The position numbers and the translations under genes are program-made. Positions 33,716 to 43,154 of a stretch of DNA of 53,194 nt are shown here, piece by piece. The stretch is from positions 1 to 53,194 of the forward strand of contig PGZE01000029.1 of assembly GCA_002840015.1 (NCBI GenBank), given 5' to 3'. This DNA is from Gammaproteobacteria bacterium HGW-Gammaproteobacteria-2. Lineage in GTDB: Bacteria > Pseudomonadota > Gammaproteobacteria > Xanthomonadales > Xanthomonadaceae. Positions within the stretch are counted from its first letter, which is position 1; every line of letters starts with the position of its first letter. The notes beneath the pieces are model-generated. The model saw nothing but the letters and a program-made list of their open reading frames with translations, searched no databases and had not been told where the DNA came from.

Positions 33716-34389
33716 AATCGCTGCTCAACCTGTATGACGAGATTCGGCCGCACGTCGTTCGTTACAACCTGTCGCAGTTGTTGCTGGTTGCCGGAGTGTT
33801 GTTGGCGGCGCTGGCTGCCTGGGGCATGTATTCCAATGCCAAGGTACGTGAATTGGCTGCACAAAGTGCCGAACTGGAAAGCCGATCGCAGGAATTGACG
33901 CCGCAGATTGAAGTGCTGGAGGCCGAGTTGGCCTCCGATAACCGCCTCAACTTGCTGCGTCGCCGGGTTGAACGGCTGACACTTGAGCTTCAGGCGCGTG
34001 AGCGGATGCTAACCGTGATCGCCGATTTGCACAGTACCCAGACACGGGGTTTTGTGTCGTTGCTGCAAGCGCTGTCGCGCAGTGCTGGCGGCGGTGCCTG
34101 GTTGACCCGCATTGAGCTTGCTGATCCCAATGCAGCAGGGCTGCCGAACACGTTTCGTTTGAGCGGACGGATGACCGAAGCCGCTGCTTTGCCACGCTAC
34201 CTTGATACGCTGGCCAGGCAACCCGAACTTGCGGGTCTGCAATTTGCCCAGATCGAAGTTGCCGCTGATGCTGGCATGCTCGATGATCGCGGCGATGCTG
34301 GCGATGCACAGGCCCCGGCAAGCGATAACCAGCCGCTTGGCGCACTGGGTTTTGATCTTCGCAGCAACCGCAACGAGGCAAGCCCATGA
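33712..34389 (+). CDS. PilN-like MSHA inner-membrane protein
   Basis: 225 residues: a short cytoplasmic N-terminus that begins MKSLLNLYDEIRP, one transmembrane helix (about 21-42, LSQLLLVAGVLLAALAAWGMY), a coiled coil (about 45-100) and a periplasmic ferredoxin-like domain. This is PilN topology and the expected partner of the PilM-like MshI and PilO-like MshJ. It overlaps both neighbours by four bases. Confidence 0.82.
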   Translation: MKSLLNLYDEIRPHVVRYNLSQLLLVAGVLLAALAAWGMYSNAKVRELAAQSAELESRSQELTPQIEVLEAELASDNRLNLLRRRVERLTLELQARERMLTVIADLHSTQTRGFVSLLQALSRSAGGGAWLTRIELADPNAAGLPNTFRLSGRMTEAAALPRYLDTLARQPELAGLQFAQIEVAADAGMLDDRGDAGDAQAPASDNQPLGALGFDLRSNRNEASP

Positions 34390-35147
34390 GCGAGTCAGCA
34401 CTAGCCCAATGGCAGGGCCGGTTCAACGCACTCAGCGAGCGTGAACGCTTGCTGGTATTCGGCGCCGCGCTGGTGGTTTGTTGGGGCTTGGTGGAGCTGT
34501 TGTTCCTCGGTGATTTGCGTACACGGCAGACGATGGAATCACAGAACGTGGCGACCTTGCGTGAGCAGGTGGATCAACTGAACGCCCGTCAGGCCGAGCT
34601 GGATCAGCAGATCACCACTGGGCCATTGCAGGCGGCGCAGGCGCAGGAGGCCGACTTGCTCAAACGCATTGCTGATGCCGATTTGGCATTGCGCGGCGAG
34701 GGTGTGCGTTACCTCGATGCAAGCCGTGCGCGTGAGGTTCTGCACGAGTTGCTCAAAGGTAGCGGCTTGACGCTGGTATCGATGCGAAACTTGCCAGCTG
34801 AAATTGCCTTGAGCACGCGCGACAGCGTCCTCGCACAGCCTGATGATGCAACAATTAGCGAAGACCCGAACAATCCCGCTGGCGAAAACGCAGAACCCGT
34901 CGATACCACGCAAGCTGCGACAACCGCCGATGCGCCAAGTGTCGGGCTGGATTTGTTTCGGCATCCGATCGCGGTCGAACTGGAAGGCAGTTACACCGAT
35001 ATGGTGGGCTATCTTGCACGGATTGAAGGCAGCGAGTGGAGCCTGATGTGGCATGAGGTGAAGATCAATACGCTGGACTATCCGCGCGCCCGACTGCGCT
35101 TTGTAGTGTACAGCTTCAGTCTGGAGGAGGCCTGGATCGGTGTTTGA
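34386..35147 (+). CDS. mshJ: MSHA biogenesis protein MshJ (PilO-like)
   Basis: 253-residue bitopic inner-membrane protein: cytoplasmic start with FNALSERERLLVFGA, a transmembrane helix (about 22-41), a coiled coil (about 45-90), then a periplasmic domain with LELEGSYTDMVGYLARIEG-type wording and a SLEEAWIGV end. An acidic, low-complexity stretch (about 145-185) interrupts the periplasmic part. It forms the alignment complex with the PilN-like protein. It overlaps mshK by eight bases. Confidence 0.85.
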   Translation: MSESALAQWQGRFNALSERERLLVFGAALVVCWGLVELLFLGDLRTRQTMESQNVATLREQVDQLNARQAELDQQITTGPLQAAQAQEADLLKRIADADLALRGEGVRYLDASRAREVLHELLKGSGLTLVSMRNLPAEIALSTRDSVLAQPDDATISEDPNNPAGENAEPVDTTQAATTADAPSVGLDLFRHPIAVELEGSYTDMVGYLARIEGSEWSLMWHEVKINTLDYPRARLRFVVYSFSLEEAWIGV

Positions 35148-35511
35148 GCTTCTCGATAATCGCATGCCGTCACGCGCGTTGATTGTGGCAGCGCTGTGGG
35201 CGGTTATGGCCGGCTCTGGCGCTGCCCAGGCGCTGGCCGACCCCTTGCGTCCAGCGCCATCGGCGGTGGCGCTGGGCGATGCGCAAGGTGCTGCCGGGGC
35301 GCCGGTGCTGAGCATGATCGTGCTCAGCGATGCGCGTTCCCATGTTGTGCTTGACGGTACCGTACGTCGAATCGGTGATCGTTTCGGTGGCTATCGTCTG
35401 TCGCAGATCGGGCCGACAAAGGTCGTACTGGTCAGTGACGATGGGCAACGTCTTTCGGTTTCACTGCTGCCTCTGGCCTCGGTGAAACAGTCTTCGGATT
35501 TAAAACCATGA
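35140..35511 (+). CDS. mshK: MSHA biogenesis protein MshK
   Basis: 123 residues with a signal peptide (cleavage near AQALA, about residue 33), DPLRP after it, and a C-terminal beta-rich module (SMIVLSDARSHVVLDG...GYRLSQIGPTKVVL) resembling the HR module of PilP/GspC proteins. It probably bridges the inner-membrane complex and the secretin MshL. The start is GTG at 35140, inside mshJ. It overlaps mshL as ATGA. Confidence 0.8.
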   Translation: MFELLDNRMPSRALIVAALWAVMAGSGAAQALADPLRPAPSAVALGDAQGAAGAPVLSMIVLSDARSHVVLDGTVRRIGDRFGGYRLSQIGPTKVVLVSDDGQRLSVSLLPLASVKQSSDLKP

Positions 35512-37412
35512 GCAAATTATCCATGTCAGGGAAAGGCCATTCACGGCAGCACGTGCGGTGGCGATCAGCCGTGCTTGCCGGCACCATCATTGCGTTGTTG
35601 TTGCAAGGCTGCGCGACAACCCGCGGTGACCCGGAGCGTTCGCGCGTTATTGATGATGTGCTGGCCGATGCCGCCAACCGCCAGAGCGCACCGGTGCAGC
35701 CACCACCGTCGGTGCTTGCTGATCTGTTGGCGCCGGTAGCTGACGATCTTGGGCATCTGGCACCCGATCAGCAGGGCGGGCGCTTCAATGTGTCGGTATT
35801 CAACGCGCCAGCGCGCGAGTTTTTCATGAGCCTGGCCGAAGATACGCCGTACAACATCATCGTGCATCCCAAGGTCGATGGCAGTATCACCTTGCAACTC
35901 AAGAGCGTCACCCTGGACGAACTGCTGGAACTGGTGCGCACCACCTACGGCTACGAATACCAGAAGACCGGCATGAACTACGTGATTCTGCCAACCCAGT
36001 TGCAGACGCGTATGTTCGAGGTGGCCTATCTCAACATCAATCGTGGCGGCCAGTCGGGCACCCAGGTCAGTTCCGGCCAGGTAACGCAATCTTCGAGCGG
36101 CGGCAGTGATTCGGGTAGCAGCAGTTCCAGTTCCAGTTCGGGTTCGAGTTCCGGCAGTGGCGGCGGTGCCACGACCACGCCGTTCGGCAGTCAGATCATC
36201 ACCCAGACCCAATCGGGCTACTGGGTGGAATTGACCGGCACCTTGTGTACGTTGATCGGCCTGCCGCTCAATGCAGCGTCCAACAGCAGCAGTGGCGAGG
36301 TGATCGGTGGCGTGTCGTTGGGTTGCAGTGAAATCGTTGCCGCAGCAACGGATGGCAGCAGCAACAGCAGCGCTGCGGTAATGCTGCGCAGCATCGCGGT
36401 ATCGCCGCAGTCGGGCATGGTGGTGGTGCGTGCGTTCCCCGATGAATTGCGCCAGATCGAGCAGGTGCTGCGCACCTCCGAGCGCAACGTGCAGCGGCAG
36501 GTCATTCTGGAAGCCAAGATCATCGAGGTTGAACTCAGTGACGGCTTCCAGAGCGGCATCAACTGGGCCGGGATCGCTGCGTTCAACAGCGGCGACAGCA
36601 CTCTGCAATTTGGCCAGACCGGCGGTGGTTCGATCTTCAACAGTGGCCGTTCGGAAATCGAGGGTAATGCCGGCCTGCTCGACCCGGATAACCTGCTGGC
36701 GCCGATTACCTCGGCGACGTCGGCATTTGGTGGCGTCAACACTTTCGTGCTCAATACCCAGGATTTCAACGCCTTTATCGAACTGCTCAAGACCCAGGGT
36801 GACGTGCAGGTGCTGTCCAGCCCGCGGGTGTCCACCCTCAACAACCAGAAGGCAGTGATCAAGGTCGGCAACGATGAGTATTTCATCACCGATCTGGAAT
36901 CGACCAACACCAGTACGGCGGCGGGTACCACGGTTACTCCCGACGTCACGCTGACGCCGTTCTTCTCCGGAATTGCGCTGGATGTGACGCCGCAGGTGAG
37001 CGAAAACGAGGTGGTGCTGCATATCCACCCGATGGTCACCGAGGTGATCACCCAGAACAAGCAGTTCACCCTAAACAACAGCACCCAGATCATCCCGCTG
37101 GCATTCTCCAGTGTGCGCGAAACCGACACCATTGTGCGTGCGCGCGACGGCCAGGTGATCGTGATCGGTGGCCTGATGTCCGACCGCAGCGAGCGCAACA
37201 ATGCCGGCCTGCCTGGTTTGTCGAACATCCCCGGTGTCGGCGAGTTGTTCAAGCATCGCAACAATAAGTCGCGAAAAACCGAATTGGTAATTTTGCTGCG
37301 GCCAATACTGGCCAAGACCGACAGCGTGTGGCAGCGTGAAATAGAGGCATCACGCAAGCGCATCAACGACATGCAGGGGCTGCCAGCCAACACCGCGCAG
37401 GGGCAGGAGTAA
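35508..37412 (+). CDS. mshL: MSHA outer-membrane secretin MshL
   Basis: 634-residue secretin lipoprotein. The signal peptide ends with lipobox LLLQGC (Cys35). STN/N-domains follow (about 80-190, FFMSLAEDTPYNIIVHP). A Ser/Gly-rich linker (about 195-220) interrupts N1, and the C-domain runs from about 340, with VLSSPRVSTLNNQKAVIKVG and the terminal VIGGLMSDRSERNN region. It forms the channel for the pilus through the outer membrane. The serine-rich linker is encoded by AGC/TCC-type repeats and may vary in length. Confidence 0.95.
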   Translation: MSKLSMSGKGHSRQHVRWRSAVLAGTIIALLLQGCATTRGDPERSRVIDDVLADAANRQSAPVQPPPSVLADLLAPVADDLGHLAPDQQGGRFNVSVFNAPAREFFMSLAEDTPYNIIVHPKVDGSITLQLKSVTLDELLELVRTTYGYEYQKTGMNYVILPTQLQTRMFEVAYLNINRGGQSGTQVSSGQVTQSSSGGSDSGSSSSSSSSGSSSGSGGGATTTPFGSQIITQTQSGYWVELTGTLCTLIGLPLNAASNSSSGEVIGGVSLGCSEIVAAATDGSSNSSAAVMLRSIAVSPQSGMVVVRAFPDELRQIEQVLRTSERNVQRQVILEAKIIEVELSDGFQSGINWAGIAAFNSGDSTLQFGQTGGGSIFNSGRSEIEGNAGLLDPDNLLAPITSATSAFGGVNTFVLNTQDFNAFIELLKTQGDVQVLSSPRVSTLNNQKAVIKVGNDEYFITDLESTNTSTAAGTTVTPDVTLTPFFSGIALDVTPQVSENEVVLHIHPMVTEVITQNKQFTLNNSTQIIPLAFSSVRETDTIVRARDGQVIVIGGLMSDRSERNNAGLPGLSNIPGVGELFKHRNNKSRKTELVILLRPILAKTDSVWQREIEASRKRINDMQGLPANTAQGQE

Positions 37413-37415
37413 GGA

Positions 37416-38252
37416 ATGTACCTGCAGCACTTCGGGCTGCGCGAATCGCCATTCAGCATCACGCCCGACACCGAGTTTTTTTATGCCTATCCCCGGCATC
37501 AGGAAGCGCTGGATGTGTTGCGGGTGGCGTTGGCCGACGGCGAGGGTTTTATCAAGATTACCGGCGAGGTGGGTACTGGCAAAACACTGGTATGCCGCAA
37601 GTTGCTTGCCAGCCTGCCGGCCAATGTACTCAGTGCCTGGCTACCCAATCCGCAGCGCGATGCGCAGGGTTTGCAGGTGGCGCTGGCCGATGAGCTGGGC
37701 ATCGACACGCGCAGGCTTGGCGCGCATGAATTGCACAAACGCCTGGCCGAGCGTTTGATTGAACATCACCACAAAGGGCGGCGTGTGGTGTTGGTGATCG
37801 ATGAAGCGCAGGCGCTGGGCGAAGCGGGCCTTGAGGCCGTGCGCTTGTTGACCAATTTGGAAACCGAAAAAAACAAACTCTTGCAGGTGGTGTTGTTTGG
37901 CCAACCTGAGCTGGATGCCATCCTTGCCCGGCCCAGCATCCGCCAATTGCGTCAGCGCATCACGTTCAGTTATCAGCTCACGCCGCTGGATAGTGACAGT
38001 GTGGCCGATTATCTGAGCCATCGCCTGCGCCGCGCGGGTTACGATGGCCCACAGGTGTTTGTATCACGTGCGGCTCGGATGTTGGCGCAGGCAAGCCGCG
38101 GGGTGCCGCGTCTGGTCAATATTCTCGCGCACAAATCACTGATGTCTGCATTCGGCAGTGGTGCGCGTCAGGTGGAATCGGCGCATGTGCGCCGGGCAAT
38201 AGGCGATACTCCCGATGCCAGCCAAAGGGCCGGCCGATGGTGGTTCTGGTGA
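37416..38252 (+). CDS. mshM: MSHA AAA ATPase MshM (ExeA-like)
   Basis: 278 residues. AAA+ domain with Walker A GEVGTGKTLVC, Walker B VVLVIDEAQAL, sensor region LQVVLFGQPEL and arginine-finger region RQRITFSYQLTPL. ExeA relatives help secretin assembly through peptidoglycan. No C-terminal peptidoglycan-binding domain is present, matching MshM. It starts three bases after mshL. Confidence 0.93.
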   Translation: MYLQHFGLRESPFSITPDTEFFYAYPRHQEALDVLRVALADGEGFIKITGEVGTGKTLVCRKLLASLPANVLSAWLPNPQRDAQGLQVALADELGIDTRRLGAHELHKRLAERLIEHHHKGRRVVLVIDEAQALGEAGLEAVRLLTNLETEKNKLLQVVLFGQPELDAILARPSIRQLRQRITFSYQLTPLDSDSVADYLSHRLRRAGYDGPQVFVSRAARMLAQASRGVPRLVNILAHKSLMSAFGSGARQVESAHVRRAIGDTPDASQRAGRWWFW

Positions 38253-38262
38253 GGCTGAAGCG

Positions 38263-39681
38263 ATGAGTTTAATCAATGACATGCTGCGCGATCTGGAAGC
38301 GCGCAAGCGCGCCGAAGGGCAGCAGGCCAATGGTGAAAAAGGTACTGCGTCTGCTGCCGGCAATGGTGTGCCGCATGCGCTCGACGCACGCACCCGCAGC
38401 GGGCATGACAGCACCGACGAACGTGTTCGTAACCGCATGCGCTGGCTGTTGCCAGCCTACGCGCTGGCATTGGTTGTACTGGCGGTTGGCCTGTATCTGT
38501 CGTTCACGGGGCCGAATGGGCTGTTGCGCAGCGATTCGTTTTCGCGTGCCGTTTCTGTCGGTACTGCGGGGGCGGATGCCCGTGTTGCCGGTAATACGTC
38601 GATAGCGGCCGCGCCTGATCCGCAAGCCAATACCGTACCACCGCAACCATCACGGCTGGTCATGATTGGAGTCGACGAAGCCAAAGGCCCGGCACTAACC
38701 CTGAATCTGCGTTTCGCGCCCGCCTTGGCAGCGCCACTGCGCGTTGATGTGATGGACGGGGCAGTCAGCCTGTTTGCAGCCAAGGTACAGGCAGGCGACA
38801 TGGCTTCGCCATCGCCGTTGCTTGCCGAATGGCGCAGTGAGCAGCGCGATGAGGGCTGGCATGTGCGCTTCAACTGGGCCGGTCGTGCCGAGGTCAGCTT
38901 GCAGCCGGTGCTGGGTTCTGACACCTCGCAAGGTTGGGTCATCCGCCTGCTACCGCGAATGGCTGTGGATGACAAGCCAACCAGCGGCGCCGCAAAGCCG
39001 CTCGCAGCAGTGCCTGCCAGGCGCGCCGCACAGCCGGAAACTTCAGCTTCTACAGCGCGCGCGCCGTCACCTGTTGCCGTCAAAGCCGCACCGCTGGGTT
39101 CGCTGCAGCGCGATGCCAGCACGCTTTACGCCGACGCTTGGCGTTTGCAGCGTGCCGGTCAGGTGAACGATGCCATCGCACAGCTCGAACGCTTGCTGCA
39201 AAACGACCCCACGCATGCCCAGGGCCGGGAATTGCTGGCGCGTCTGCTGGCCCGCGCTGGCCGGCCCGAGCAGGCAATCCAGAGTCTGCGTCAAGGCTTG
39301 GCCGCTGTGCCTGGTCAACCGGCATGGGTTGAACTGCTTGCGCGATTGCACGATGGTCGCGGTCAACGCGATCAGGCCATCGCTGTGCTCAACACCGAGG
39401 GCTCGGCTGACAATGCCAATCATCAAGCCTTGCTTGGCGCACTCGCCTCGCAGGCGGGGCGCTACAGCGATGCAGCGCTGGCGTATCGCCGATTGCTTGC
39501 GCTCGATGCCGGGCAGTCGCGGTGGTGGATGGGTTTGGCGGTGGCGCTCGATAATAGCGGCGATGCGGTGGCTGCGCGTGTCGCCTATCAAGGCGCGCTG
39601 GACGCCGGTAGCCTCGATCAAAAAACCGAACAGTTTGTACGTCAGCGCCTCGCTGCGCTCAGTTCCGGAGAGTCGCAATGA
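38263..39681 (+). CDS. mshN: MSHA biogenesis TPR protein MshN
   Basis: 472 residues. The start MSLINDMLRDLEARK is the family hallmark, a cytoplasmic amphipathic helix. A transmembrane helix (about 63-84) and a periplasmic region with Ala/Pro linker follow, then TPR repeats from about 285 to the end (LLQNDPTHAQGRELLARLLARAG type). The upstream in-frame start inside mshM is rejected. It probably scaffolds the periplasmic part of the pilus machine. It overlaps mshE as ATGA. Confidence 0.88.
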   Translation: MSLINDMLRDLEARKRAEGQQANGEKGTASAAGNGVPHALDARTRSGHDSTDERVRNRMRWLLPAYALALVVLAVGLYLSFTGPNGLLRSDSFSRAVSVGTAGADARVAGNTSIAAAPDPQANTVPPQPSRLVMIGVDEAKGPALTLNLRFAPALAAPLRVDVMDGAVSLFAAKVQAGDMASPSPLLAEWRSEQRDEGWHVRFNWAGRAEVSLQPVLGSDTSQGWVIRLLPRMAVDDKPTSGAAKPLAAVPARRAAQPETSASTARAPSPVAVKAAPLGSLQRDASTLYADAWRLQRAGQVNDAIAQLERLLQNDPTHAQGRELLARLLARAGRPEQAIQSLRQGLAAVPGQPAWVELLARLHDGRGQRDQAIAVLNTEGSADNANHQALLGALASQAGRYSDAALAYRRLLALDAGQSRWWMGLAVALDNSGDAVAARVAYQGALDAGSLDQKTEQFVRQRLAALSSGESQ

Positions 39682-41381
39682 GTCGTGTACCCCTGCGCAA
39701 GATTCGTCTAGGTGACCTGTTGGTTGAGCAGGGCGTTATCACCGGCGAGCAATTGGCCATTGCCCTGGACGAGCAAAAACGCAGCGGCCGCAAGCTCGGC
39801 GGTACCCTGATCGCACTGGGTTTTGTCAGTGAGGATCGCTTGCTGGCGCTACTTGCAGAACAGCTTGGCGTGGAAGTGGTGGACCTGAGCCACTACCGCT
39901 ACAAGCCGGAAGTGGTGACCACCATTCCCGAGCAACTGGCGCGCCGCTATCGGGTGATATTGCTCGATAACAGCCCAAAGCAATCACTGATCGGCATGGC
40001 TGATCCGACCGATCTGTTTGCTTATGACGAAGCCTGCCGCCTGCTCGGTCACGCTGCCGATATCGTGCTGGTGCGCGAGGCCGACATGCTGCGCGTGTTC
40101 GACAACAGCTACCGGCACAGTTCCGAGATTGCCTCGCTGGCGCGCGACATTGGCAAGGATGCCAACGAAAACGACATTGATCGTCTGCTCAAGGTGGATG
40201 ATGCCGCCGATGCACCGGTGGTGCGCCTGCTGCACAGTCTGCTCGAAGAAGCGGTCGCCCGCCGTGCCTCCGACATTCATATTGAGCCCGACGAACACGT
40301 GCTGCGCATCCGCCTGCGCATCGATGGCATGCTGCATGAGCAGGTGGTGCCGGATCGCCGCATTGCGCCCTCGGTGGTGTCACGGGTGAAGCTGATGGCG
40401 AGTGTGGATATTTCCGAGCGCCGGCTACCGCAGGATGGCCGTTTCAATCTGATGGTCAAGGGCACCAGCCTGGATGTGCGTCTGTCCACCATGCCGACCC
40501 AACACGGCGAGTCGGTGGTGATGCGCCTGCTCGAACACGATCCCTCGCGCTACCAGTTGGAAAAGCTGGGCATGCCGCCGCACATCCTCGCCCGTTTTCG
40601 CCATCAACTGCATCATCCGCACGGCCTGATTCTGGTCACCGGCCCTACCGGCTCGGGCAAGACCACCACGCTGTATGCGGCGCTGCGCGAAATCAATATG
40701 CCCGAGCGCAAGATCATCACCGCTGAAGATCCGGTTGAATACCGCATGGAGCGGATCAACCAGGTACACGTCAACACCAAGATCGGGCTGACCTTCGGCA
40801 ATGTGCTGCGTACCGCTTTGCGGCAGGACCCGGACGTGATCCTGATTGGCGAAATGCGCGATCAGGAAACCGTTGAGATCGGCCTGCGCGCCGCGATCAC
40901 CGGCCATTTGGTGCTGTCTACCCTGCACACCAACGATGCGGTCAGTACTGCGGCGCGCCTGCTCGATATGGGCGCGGAAGGTTATCTGGTTGCAGCCGCG
41001 ATGCGTGCGCTCATTGCGCAGCGCCTGATTCGCCGTATCTGCACGATTTGCGCCGAGCCGGTGGAAGCCAGTTCCCAGGATGCCATCTGGTTGCAGGCGA
41101 TGGGCCGTACGGTGTCCGACATGAGTCTCAAGCTTGGTGCCGGTTGCGGCCATTGCAACCATACCGGCTACAGTGGCCGTATCGGTGTATATGAATATCT
41201 TGAGCCTAATCCGGCGATGCTGACCGCGCTGCGCAACGGCAATCTGGATGCCTTTGCAGCGGCAGCACGGGCCAGCGCGCATATGTACTCGCTGATGGAT
41301 GGCGCACTGGACTATGCCGCTGCAGGTATCACCACGCTGGAAGAAGTTCGCCGCGTGGTCGCCGAGCTGAGCGAGAGCTGA
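39678..41381 (+). CDS. mshE: MSHA extension ATPase MshE with N-terminal c-di-GMP-binding domain
   Basis: 567-residue GspE/PilB-type hexameric ATPase that powers pilus extension. The N-terminal MshEN domain begins RLGDLLVEQGVITGEQL (Arg10) and continues with RKLGGTLIALGFVSE and LLAEQLGV, the duplicated motif shown in Vibrio MshE to bind c-di-GMP. The ATPase core has Walker A GPTGSGKTTTL, Asp and His boxes, and Walker B VILIGEMRDQET. A zinc-type Cys set CTIC...CGHC lies near residue 460-500. Extension is expected to respond to c-di-GMP. Confidence 0.96.
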   Translation: MSRVPLRKIRLGDLLVEQGVITGEQLAIALDEQKRSGRKLGGTLIALGFVSEDRLLALLAEQLGVEVVDLSHYRYKPEVVTTIPEQLARRYRVILLDNSPKQSLIGMADPTDLFAYDEACRLLGHAADIVLVREADMLRVFDNSYRHSSEIASLARDIGKDANENDIDRLLKVDDAADAPVVRLLHSLLEEAVARRASDIHIEPDEHVLRIRLRIDGMLHEQVVPDRRIAPSVVSRVKLMASVDISERRLPQDGRFNLMVKGTSLDVRLSTMPTQHGESVVMRLLEHDPSRYQLEKLGMPPHILARFRHQLHHPHGLILVTGPTGSGKTTTLYAALREINMPERKIITAEDPVEYRMERINQVHVNTKIGLTFGNVLRTALRQDPDVILIGEMRDQETVEIGLRAAITGHLVLSTLHTNDAVSTAARLLDMGAEGYLVAAAMRALIAQRLIRRICTICAEPVEASSQDAIWLQAMGRTVSDMSLKLGAGCGHCNHTGYSGRIGVYEYLEPNPAMLTALRNGNLDAFAAAARASAHMYSLMDGALDYAAAGITTLEEVRRVVAELSES

Positions 41382-41382
41382 G

Positions 41383-42609
41383 ATGCCGCACTTTCACTTC
41401 CGCGCTTGTGATGCTGCCGGCCAGGTTCAGGATGGTCGAATCGAGGCTGCCGATGTCGATCAGGTGTTGGAGCAACTTCAGCAATGGAAGATGGTTCCGG
41501 TCGATGTGCGTGAGGATGTCGAGCCTTACAACCCGCTCAAGTCGATCCTTTACCGCCTGCAGGCGCGCAAACCCGGGATCAATGAACTGATATTGTTTTC
41601 GCGGCAGATGTACAGCCTGTTGCATGCCGGGGTGCCGGTGATCCAGTCGTTGTCGCGGCTGCGTGATTCCACCGTCAACGTGCGTTTTCGCGATGTGCTG
41701 TCCGACATCATTGGTGCGCTCGATTCGGGCAACGACGTGGCCGCCAGCTTTTCCCGGCATGCCGACATCTTCAGCCCGCTGTACCTGTCGATGCTGCGGG
41801 TTGGCGAGTTGACCGGCCGCACTGACGAAGCCTTCCTCAACATGTATGAATACCTTGATCGCGACAAGGTCACCATCGACCGGATCAAGGCGGCGATGCG
41901 TTACCCCAGCTTCGTCATTATCGCCATCATCATCGCCGTCGGCGTGTTGACGGTGATGGTGATCCCGGCGTTCGCCAAGGTGTTTGCTGGGGCCAAGCTG
42001 GAGTTGCCGTGGCCAACCAAGCTGATCCTGGCGCTTTCCGAGTTTGCTGCGGCGTATTGGTGGCAGGTGGCCGCAGCGATGGCTGCGGCTTTTATTGCGA
42101 TGCGCCGCTGGATCAGCACCGAGGCTGGCGGCTATTGGTGGGATCGAACCAAGCTGGGCATTCCCAAGGTCGGCGATATCCTGATGCGCGCCAGCCTGGC
42201 CCGCGCCACCCGCGCGTTTGCCATCACCCTGGGTGCCGGTGTGCCGATCACGCAGGCGATCAATGCGGTGGCCTTCGCCTCCGACAACGCCTATCTGATT
42301 GGCAAGATCGTGGCGATGCGCACCGGCATCGAACGCGGCGATAGCCTGCTGCGCAGTGCCGAGAACACCGGCATCTTCACCCCGGTGATCTTGCAGATGA
42401 TTGCGGTGGGCGAGGAGACCGGGCGGGTGGATGTGATGATGCGCGATGTCGCTGATTTCTATGATCGCGAGGTCGAATACGACATCGCCAACCTGTCGGC
42501 GGTGATCGAGCCGATTCTTACCGTAGTGATCGGCGCCATGGTGCTGGTGCTGGCGCTGGGCGTGTTCCTGCCGATGTGGGATCTCACCCAGATGGCACGG
42601 CAACGATGA
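41383..42609 (+). CDS. mshG: MSHA inner-membrane platform protein MshG (PilC/GspF-like)
   Basis: 408 residues with two GspF domains (about 60-185 and 270-395), each with a conserved LFSRQMYSLLHAGVP-like or ARATRAFAITLGAGVP segment, and three transmembrane helices (about 170-200, 225-245, 375-400). It couples the MshE motor to pilin insertion. The start lies one base after the mshE stop, and the stop overlaps the next gene as ATGA. Confidence 0.95.
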   Translation: MPHFHFRACDAAGQVQDGRIEAADVDQVLEQLQQWKMVPVDVREDVEPYNPLKSILYRLQARKPGINELILFSRQMYSLLHAGVPVIQSLSRLRDSTVNVRFRDVLSDIIGALDSGNDVAASFSRHADIFSPLYLSMLRVGELTGRTDEAFLNMYEYLDRDKVTIDRIKAAMRYPSFVIIAIIIAVGVLTVMVIPAFAKVFAGAKLELPWPTKLILALSEFAAAYWWQVAAAMAAAFIAMRRWISTEAGGYWWDRTKLGIPKVGDILMRASLARATRAFAITLGAGVPITQAINAVAFASDNAYLIGKIVAMRTGIERGDSLLRSAENTGIFTPVILQMIAVGEETGRVDVMMRDVADFYDREVEYDIANLSAVIEPILTVVIGAMVLVLALGVFLPMWDLTQMARQR

Positions 42610-43154
42610 GCGTGATACTGACAGCACTCTCCCTGTTCGCCAAAGTCATCGCCGCGTTGCTCGCCAGCGCCGGCGCGTTGTTGTTGTGGGCGCCGGCATG
42701 GTTGGTTGCGCGGATGCAGGTGCTGGCCGACGAGGCCAAGGCCACCGGTTCAACGGGCGTGTCGCTGGAACGCGGTTTTTATCGTCATCATCGGGCACTA
42801 GGCCTGTTCGTGGTGCTTGGCGCGATCTATATCCTGTATTTTCTGGTCTTCGCCTATTCGCCACACGCCGTGCAGGCGTTGTTGTTTGCGGGGATTGACG
42901 ATCCGATCTCCCGGGCGATCCTGGGGCAGTTGCTGCAATTCCTGCTGTTCTTTGGTGCCTTGCTCGCTTACGCGGTGGGCATCCTGTTGGCGATCCGGCC
43001 CAGCGCGTTGAAGCCGCTGGAACAGCTTGCGCATCGGCCGGTGCGTATTCCGGGTTGGCAGCGATTGTTGTCGCAAGTGTTTTATGGCCGCTTGATTGGC
43101 GCAGTGTTGCTGGTGCTGGCGTTATGCCTGTGGTTGTTCGGCGGCCCGCGGTGA
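42606..43154 (+). CDS. Four-helix membrane protein in the mshF position
   Basis: 182 residues with four hydrophobic helices (about 4-35, 58-80, 100-128 and 156-178) and short loops. I do not recognise the family. It starts inside the mshG stop (ATGA) and is the last gene before the repeat array, so it is co-translated with the pilus machine. Vibrio MshF occupies this place but, as I recall, is a smaller bitopic protein, so homology is not claimed. Confidence 0.75.
   Translation: MSVILTALSLFAKVIAALLASAGALLLWAPAWLVARMQVLADEAKATGSTGVSLERGFYRHHRALGLFVVLGAIYILYFLVFAYSPHAVQALLFAGIDDPISRAILGQLLQFLLFFGALLAYAVGILLAIRPSALKPLEQLAHRPVRIPGWQRLLSQVFYGRLIGAVLLVLALCLWLFGGPR

Noticed and set aside
35565..37028. 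487-codon minus-strand open frame
   Set aside because: Antisense to mshL, whose secretin motifs are clear. The antisense protein is His/Gln/Arg-rich without domains.
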